17,498 nt of DNA. Origin: Caryophanales bacterium UBA6356. GTDB taxonomy: Bacteria > Bacillota_I > Bacilli_A > RFN20 > CAG-826. The notes under the pieces are model-generated. The model was not told where the DNA came from. It saw only the letters and a program-made list of their open reading frames with translations, and ran no database searches. Where the stretch lies: positions 1-17,498 of the forward strand of contig DJRQ01000054.1 of NCBI GenBank assembly GCA_002440125.1, given 5' to 3'. Below are positions 13,158 through 17,498 of the stretch, in pieces; within the stretch, counting starts at the first letter, position 1, and every line of letters starts with the position of its first letter. Both the position numbers and the translations under genes were made by a program.

Positions 13158-15512
13158 ATGGAAAACATCAAAGAACAAAGACCTTATGTCATCCCAGAAA
13201 ACGACAAGCACCATCCTTCGAAACTAAAAAGGAAAAGGAAATTCCCTTTTTCCAAAGCCATTTTCTTCGAATCCCTCAAAGGGAATTGGAAGAATATCCT
13301 GGGCGTTGGCGCCGCTAACGCGGTTCTAATGATCATCATCGTTGGCATACTAAGCACGCTTAATATCAATGCGACAAGCGATGCCTTGTCTTCTCTTTTC
13401 GATAGCGCAGGCACCGAAAGCACCGTCAAAAGCGGCGCTATCTCCTATTATCAGGCCTACGATACGCTTAGTAGCGGCTACGATCTGCTTGGGGAAAGCC
13501 TTGAAACGCTAAAAAGTGCCGTTTCTAACGCCGTTTCAAGTGTTGGTGACTCTTCGACAAAGACCTCTATGGATGCTTTGAAATTGGTTTATAACGGCGC
13601 TTATAACTTAACTTCCGGCGATGAAACGACGAAGAAAAAAGCCGCTTTGGCCGCCGCCGTCGAAGCAGGAACGGTGGCTGTCAATAGCTCTTCCAAGAGC
13701 GATAGCGAGAAAGAAGCGTCCATCCGCACTTTGAAAGCCTATCTTTCCATTTATAGCGAAGATACTTCCAAATCCCACGAGACCATCATGAAAGAGATCA
13801 TGCCAGGCGTCGTTTCGGATACTTTGGAAGAACAATTCCATCTCTCGAAAGAGGATAAAGCCTCTTGCGTATCGATCGTCGAAAAAGTCATCGACGACTA
13901 TTACCAAACGGGTTCTGAAAAGAAAAGCATCGATATGATTAGCTATGAGGCGGCATTCTCTTTGGGGAAGATTCTTGTATCTTACCAAGGCGAAGAGACC
14001 TATAAAATCGCTTTCGGGGCGATGGAAAACGGCTATCGCGAGGATACGAGCAAATTCGTCTCGGATTTGGATTACCGCAATAGCGTCATTTCTTCGAGCG
14101 TGGAAACCCTTTTCTTCGATGCTTTGGAAGAGTCGGCCTATTACGCTTATTTGCCAAGCTTTACAGTGGATTACCAAACCTCCGAACTCGGTTGGCCTTT
14201 GTCTTACGTCGAAACCGGCGAGAAGGATAATAATGGCAATCCCGTGGTCTTGAAAATCGAAGTGAAGAGCTATATGCCCGATAGCTTCGTTGAGATTAAT
14301 GGCGGCTTAGGGACGCCAGCCAGCATCGTCCAAAAGATGCGGAAAGAGGCGCTTACTGGCGAACCTTATACGGATGAAGAAATAAAAAAAGCGAAGTTAG
14401 ACGCAGCCGATGCCTTAAAGATTTTGAAAGCGGATGCGACTTCTTTTATGGGGATTTACACCAATAGGGCAACTGACTTCGAGAATCCCTATTACCATGA
14501 TGGCGCTCGCGATAAAGAGGCCATCGAAGAAGCGGCGATTGATAAAGTGACGAATCTTGCCCAAGAGACCTATTTAAAAACCTATAACGAGGAATATGGG
14601 ACGAATTATGCCGATATTACCGAGATCGATGGAAGGAAAACCGGCTTAAGTGGCCAAACGATCCTCGATACCGTCAATGGCTATGCCATTAGTGGCATTT
14701 CGACTTATAAAAGAGCCTATCAAGAGAAGCTTAAGAGCGGTTATTCGCAAACCGACAGCATGCTTATTGCTACCTCTTTAGGGAGCAAAGGCATCATGGA
14801 TCAGCTTCCAAGCGATGTGAATAATTCCCTTACCGAAATGGGGGCTATGAACACATATGGGATTATCGCCGGCAAAATCGGCTTTGCCATGTCTTGCCTT
14901 CTTATCCCGATGGTTTACACGGTGATGCTTAGCACCTCGCTTGTTTCGCAAAAGATCGAAAACGGCTCCTTGGCCTTTACTTTCTCGACGCCCATCACCC
15001 GCGAATCCTTTATTTTCACCGAAGGGGCCTTCCTCATCTTCGTTCAAGTCCTTATGGCCGTTCTCCTTTATTTAGGAAGCCTTTTGGCGAGAGTCATCGG
15101 CATTGCGGCGGGAAGCCCCGATATCGCGACATCCTTGCCAATCGACCAATTCTCTTATTACGCCTTAGGGAATTTCTTGGTGACTTTGGCGGTAAGCGCG
15201 GTGACTTTCTTATCCAGCGCCTATTTCAATAAGAGCGGTTATTCTTTGGGCGTCGGCGGCGGCTTTGTCGTTCTTTCCTTCCTTTTCTCCGTTTTGGGGC
15301 TCTTTGGTTCTTCGGCTATGCCCGCAACCATTCGCATCGACAGCATGAACTTCTTCAATTACCTTAGCATCGTGAGCCTTTTTGATCCTCTTTCGGTCAT
15401 GAATGGGGATTTGAGCCTTTATTGGCTGAAACTCATTGGGCTCATCGCCATCGTTCTAGTGGGGTATGTTGCTTCGAACCTCGTCTTCAAAAAGAAGGAT
15501 CTCCCTCTTTGA
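13158..15512 (+). CDS. ABC-2-type permease with a very large extracytoplasmic domain
   Basis: This 784-residue membrane protein is the presumed channel for the two ATPases. Residues 1-45 are basic and cytoplasmic (KLKRKRK). A first membrane span lies at about 47-67; residues 70-563 are a polar, Ser/Lys/Glu-rich, largely helical region predicted outside; five further spans fall near 566-592, 621-645, 667-688, 697-716 and 754-776. The stretch TSLVSQKIENGSLAFTFSTPITRESF (593-618, discontinuous key residues) matches the ABC-2 permease coupling region (the ExGT-L-L-STPVSR type). The layout of one span, a big outer domain, then five spans also recalls YhgE/Pip and EsaA proteins. AAAGGGG is 7 nt upstream of the ATG. 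What is exported is unknown. Confidence 0.88.
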   Translation: MENIKEQRPYVIPENDKHHPSKLKRKRKFPFSKAIFFESLKGNWKNILGVGAANAVLMIIIVGILSTLNINATSDALSSLFDSAGTESTVKSGAISYYQAYDTLSSGYDLLGESLETLKSAVSNAVSSVGDSSTKTSMDALKLVYNGAYNLTSGDETTKKKAALAAAVEAGTVAVNSSSKSDSEKEASIRTLKAYLSIYSEDTSKSHETIMKEIMPGVVSDTLEEQFHLSKEDKASCVSIVEKVIDDYYQTGSEKKSIDMISYEAAFSLGKILVSYQGEETYKIAFGAMENGYREDTSKFVSDLDYRNSVISSSVETLFFDALEESAYYAYLPSFTVDYQTSELGWPLSYVETGEKDNNGNPVVLKIEVKSYMPDSFVEINGGLGTPASIVQKMRKEALTGEPYTDEEIKKAKLDAADALKILKADATSFMGIYTNRATDFENPYYHDGARDKEAIEEAAIDKVTNLAQETYLKTYNEEYGTNYADITEIDGRKTGLSGQTILDTVNGYAISGISTYKRAYQEKLKSGYSQTDSMLIATSLGSKGIMDQLPSDVNNSLTEMGAMNTYGIIAGKIGFAMSCLLIPMVYTVMLSTSLVSQKIENGSLAFTFSTPITRESFIFTEGAFLIFVQVLMAVLLYLGSLLARVIGIAAGSPDIATSLPIDQFSYYALGNFLVTLAVSAVTFLSSAYFNKSGYSLGVGGGFVVLSFLFSVLGLFGSSAMPATIRIDSMNFFNYLSIVSLFDPLSVMNGDLSLYWLKLIGLIAIVLVGYVASNLVFKKKDLPL

Positions 15513-15525
15513 TCGTTTCTTAAGG

Positions 15526-15563
15526 AAAAGGGCTTTGCCAAAAGATAAGCAAAGCCCTTTTTT
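15526..15563. terminator. Bidirectional terminator between convergent ABC genes
   Basis: A perfect 13-bp stem, AAAAGGGCTTTGC (15526-15538) with GCAAAGCCCTTTT (15549-15561) and a 10-nt loop, followed by T on the plus strand (15558-15563) and by four T on the minus strand. It serves the permease gene ending at 15512 and the leftward exporter gene ending at 15564. Confidence 0.92.
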
Positions 15564-17498
15564 CTATATCTTGATTTCTTTTCCTTCGATTTGATCCCTA
15601 AAGACTTCGAGTTGCTTTTCCATCGAAAGCTCTTGGAATTGGCTCTGATAGAGACGATAGTAGGCGCCTTTTTTCTCCATAAGCTCTTTATGCGTGCCAT
15701 CTTCCAAAATAGTGCCATGGTCCATTAGGAGGATGCGGTCGCTTTCGACGATGGTGCTAAGACGATGGGCGATGGTGATGGAAGTCCTTCCTTTTAAAAG
15801 AGGCAAGAGCTTCTCTTGCAGAAGGTTTTCCGTTTCCACGTCGATGGCGCTAGTCGCCTCATCGAGAATAAGGATTTCAGGGTCGCGAAGGAGGGCACGG
15901 GCAAAGCTGATGAGTTGCCTTTGCCCAGCGCTAAGCGTTTCGCCGCCATCTTTAAGGAAGGTGTTATATCCCTCCTTTTCTTTTTCGATGAAAGCATCGA
16001 TTCCAACGAGCTTCGATACTTTTTTGACTTCTTCAATCGTCGCGTCTTTTTTGCCATAGGCGATGTTTTCGAAATAGGTTCCTTCCAAAAGCAAAGGGGT
16101 TTGTTGGACGTAACCGATCTGGTGATGGAGCCAGCCCAACGATCTTTCTTTGTAGTCGGTCCCGTCGATTTTGATAAGGCCGCTTGTGGGTTCGTAGAAT
16201 CGGCAAAGGAGATTCACCAAAGTGGTCTTTCCACTCCCCGTTTCGCCGACAATCGCTAAAGCAGTGCCCTTTTCGATATGGAGGGATAGGGGATGGATGA
16301 CTTCCACCCCATTGCCATAATCGAAGGTGACCTTTTCGAAATCGATCGTGCCTTCGATTTTCGGATCATCCTCGTTTTTCGGATAAAGCTCCGTGCCGTA
16401 TTTCGCGATGACCTTTTTCGAATCGAGTATGTCTACTTTCGCTTCGAGAAGTTGCATCACTTTCTCCGCGCCGGCTTGGTTGGCGATAAAGTCGTTCCAG
16501 ATTTCCGAAAGGGAACGGAGAGGATCGTATATGCTTCCGACAAAGCCGACGAAAAGGACTATTTTGGCACTTAATATGGCCGTTTCTTGCGCTAAAGAAG
16601 CGCTTTCTATATTGGCGGCATCGCGAATTTGATAAACGCCGATCAATACGATAACGGCGATAAGGACGCTTCGAAGGATTTCGATAATCGGATTGAAGAG
16701 GATGTTGACTCTCGCCGCTTTCCACCGCTTGGAAGCGATTTCGTCGGTGATGCCTTCGGCTTCTTTGATTATGCTATCCTCATTTCCCAATGTTTTGATC
16801 GTCTTAGAGCCGTTGATGGATTCCGATAGCCATCCGACGAAATGGCTATAGCTATTGCGGGCGCTTCGCCATCTTTTGAGGGAAATTCTTTGAAGGATGG
16901 GGAAAAGAATGATTAAAAGGGGAATCGAGGAAGTGACGATAAGGGCATAGCGCCAATCTTGGGAGAACATGGTGATGAAAGTGAAAAGCAAATCCAAAGC
17001 GCTCCAGACGATTTGGATGACGTTCCAACTGAGAACATCGCCCAAGGCGCTTGTGTCGTTATTCATGCGAGCGATAAGCCAACCGCTTTTGGTATGGTCG
17101 AAATAAGAAAAGGAAAGCTCTTGAATGTGACGGAAAGAGTCGCGCCGCATCGAGACGATGATTCGCATCGAGATCATGTTCGCAAAATAGAAGGTGAGGA
17201 AAATCGAAAGGGAACGAAGGAAGATAAAGCCGATCTCCAATCCTAAAAAGAGAGAAAAATTCATCGACGTTTCAATGGCGCCACGGATCCAAATGACATG
17301 GAAGGAAAGATTCCAAATCTCGTGAGCGCCGGTCAATGCGGCATAGTCTCCGACCAAGCTATAAGCGGCCGCGTTCATTGTCGGCACGAAGGCGCTATCG
17401 TAAAAAGTCGTCACGAGCATTGCCAAAAAGACGACAAGAAGATAAGGCCATTCTTTTAAGGCGTAGCCGAAAACCTTTTTCCAAACGGAGAAATTAAG
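15564..17498 (-). CDS. ABC exporter half-transporter (TMD-NBD fusion), 5' end outside the window
   Basis: A type IV (MsbA/LmrA-like) exporter subunit: about 340 residues of membrane domain followed by an ATPase domain. The frame is open to the last base: 24 codons upstream of the first in-window start candidates (TTG at 17426, ATG at 17420) read WKKVFGYALKEWPYLLVVF, a normal exporter N-terminus, so the true start lies beyond 17498 and at least 644 residues are visible. Counting from the first visible residue: Walker A GETGSGKT (418-425), Q-loop near 464, signature LSAGQ (522-526), Walker B ILILDEATS (542-550), His of IAHRLST at 578; all catalytic residues are present. Such proteins often work as heterodimers with a second half-transporter next door, which would be upstream outside the window. 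Substrate (drug, lipid or peptide) cannot be read from sequence. Confidence 0.95.
   Translation of the reverse strand, partial: LNFSVWKKVFGYALKEWPYLLVVFLAMLVTTFYDSAFVPTMNAAAYSLVGDYAALTGAHEIWNLSFHVIWIRGAIETSMNFSLFLGLEIGFIFLRSLSIFLTFYFANMISMRIIVSMRRDSFRHIQELSFSYFDHTKSGWLIARMNNDTSALGDVLSWNVIQIVWSALDLLFTFITMFSQDWRYALIVTSSIPLLIILFPILQRISLKRWRSARNSYSHFVGWLSESINGSKTIKTLGNEDSIIKEAEGITDEIASKRWKAARVNILFNPIIEILRSVLIAVIVLIGVYQIRDAANIESASLAQETAILSAKIVLFVGFVGSIYDPLRSLSEIWNDFIANQAGAEKVMQLLEAKVDILDSKKVIAKYGTELYPKNEDDPKIEGTIDFEKVTFDYGNGVEVIHPLSLHIEKGTALAIVGETGSGKTTLVNLLCRFYEPTSGLIKIDGTDYKERSLGWLHHQIGYVQQTPLLLEGTYFENIAYGKKDATIEEVKKVSKLVGIDAFIEKEKEGYNTFLKDGGETLSAGQRQLISFARALLRDPEILILDEATSAIDVETENLLQEKLLPLLKGRTSITIAHRLSTIVESDRILLMDHGTILEDGTHKELMEKKGAYYRLYQSQFQELSMEKQLEVFRDQIEGKEIKI

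Noticed and set aside
17418..17426. In-window starts (TTG 17426 or ATG 17420) for the ABC exporter
   Set aside because: The frame continues to the window edge with a typical exporter N-terminus, so these are internal codons.

Overview
The window looks like a chromosomal piece of a fermentative, anaerobic low-to-moderate GC Gram-positive bacterium (Firmicutes/Bacilli-like, perhaps Erysipelotrichia-related; this placement is inference). Grounds: strong AGGAGG-type ribosome binding sites, hairpin-plus-T-run terminators, a glycyl-radical pyruvate formate-lyase, a membrane oxaloacetate decarboxylase, and an ECF-type biotin transporter subunit. TGA is used as a normal stop by several genes, so the mycoplasma code is excluded. 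No rRNA, tRNA, IS element, CRISPR array or phage gene was seen.

Layout. A small unknown gene on the plus strand (40-369) is followed by about 320 bp without a convincing gene. Positions 693-6289 hold a compact minus-strand operon, in transcription order oadA, oadG, biotin carrier, oadB, biotin ligase, pckA: a complete Na+-pumping oxaloacetate decarboxylase, the enzyme that biotinylates it, and the ATP-forming PEP carboxykinase that can make its substrate. bioY (biotin uptake) lies just upstream on the same strand behind its own terminator. A plus-strand gene of unknown function (7224-7760) precedes pflB-pflA (7971-10974). After a double terminator and an operator-rich spacer comes a three-gene plus-strand ABC export operon (11293-15512): two unlike ATPases and one permease with a roughly 490-residue outer domain. 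A bidirectional terminator separates it from a convergent ABC exporter half-transporter (15564 to the window edge), whose 5' end lies outside the window.

How the genes may work together. PckA plus Oad can convert PEP to pyruvate with recycling of CO2, yielding ATP and a Na+ gradient; PFL then splits pyruvate to acetyl-CoA and formate. BioY and the biotin ligase supply and attach the biotin that Oad needs. This reads as a compact energy-conserving fermentation module, though the direction of PckA is inferred, not shown. The two ABC systems look like exporters for drugs, peptides or lipids. The most unusual items are the outer domain of the permease, the Asn in place of the H-loop His in its second ATPase, and several uncatalogued inverted repeats at promoters (oadA, pflB, ABC operon).
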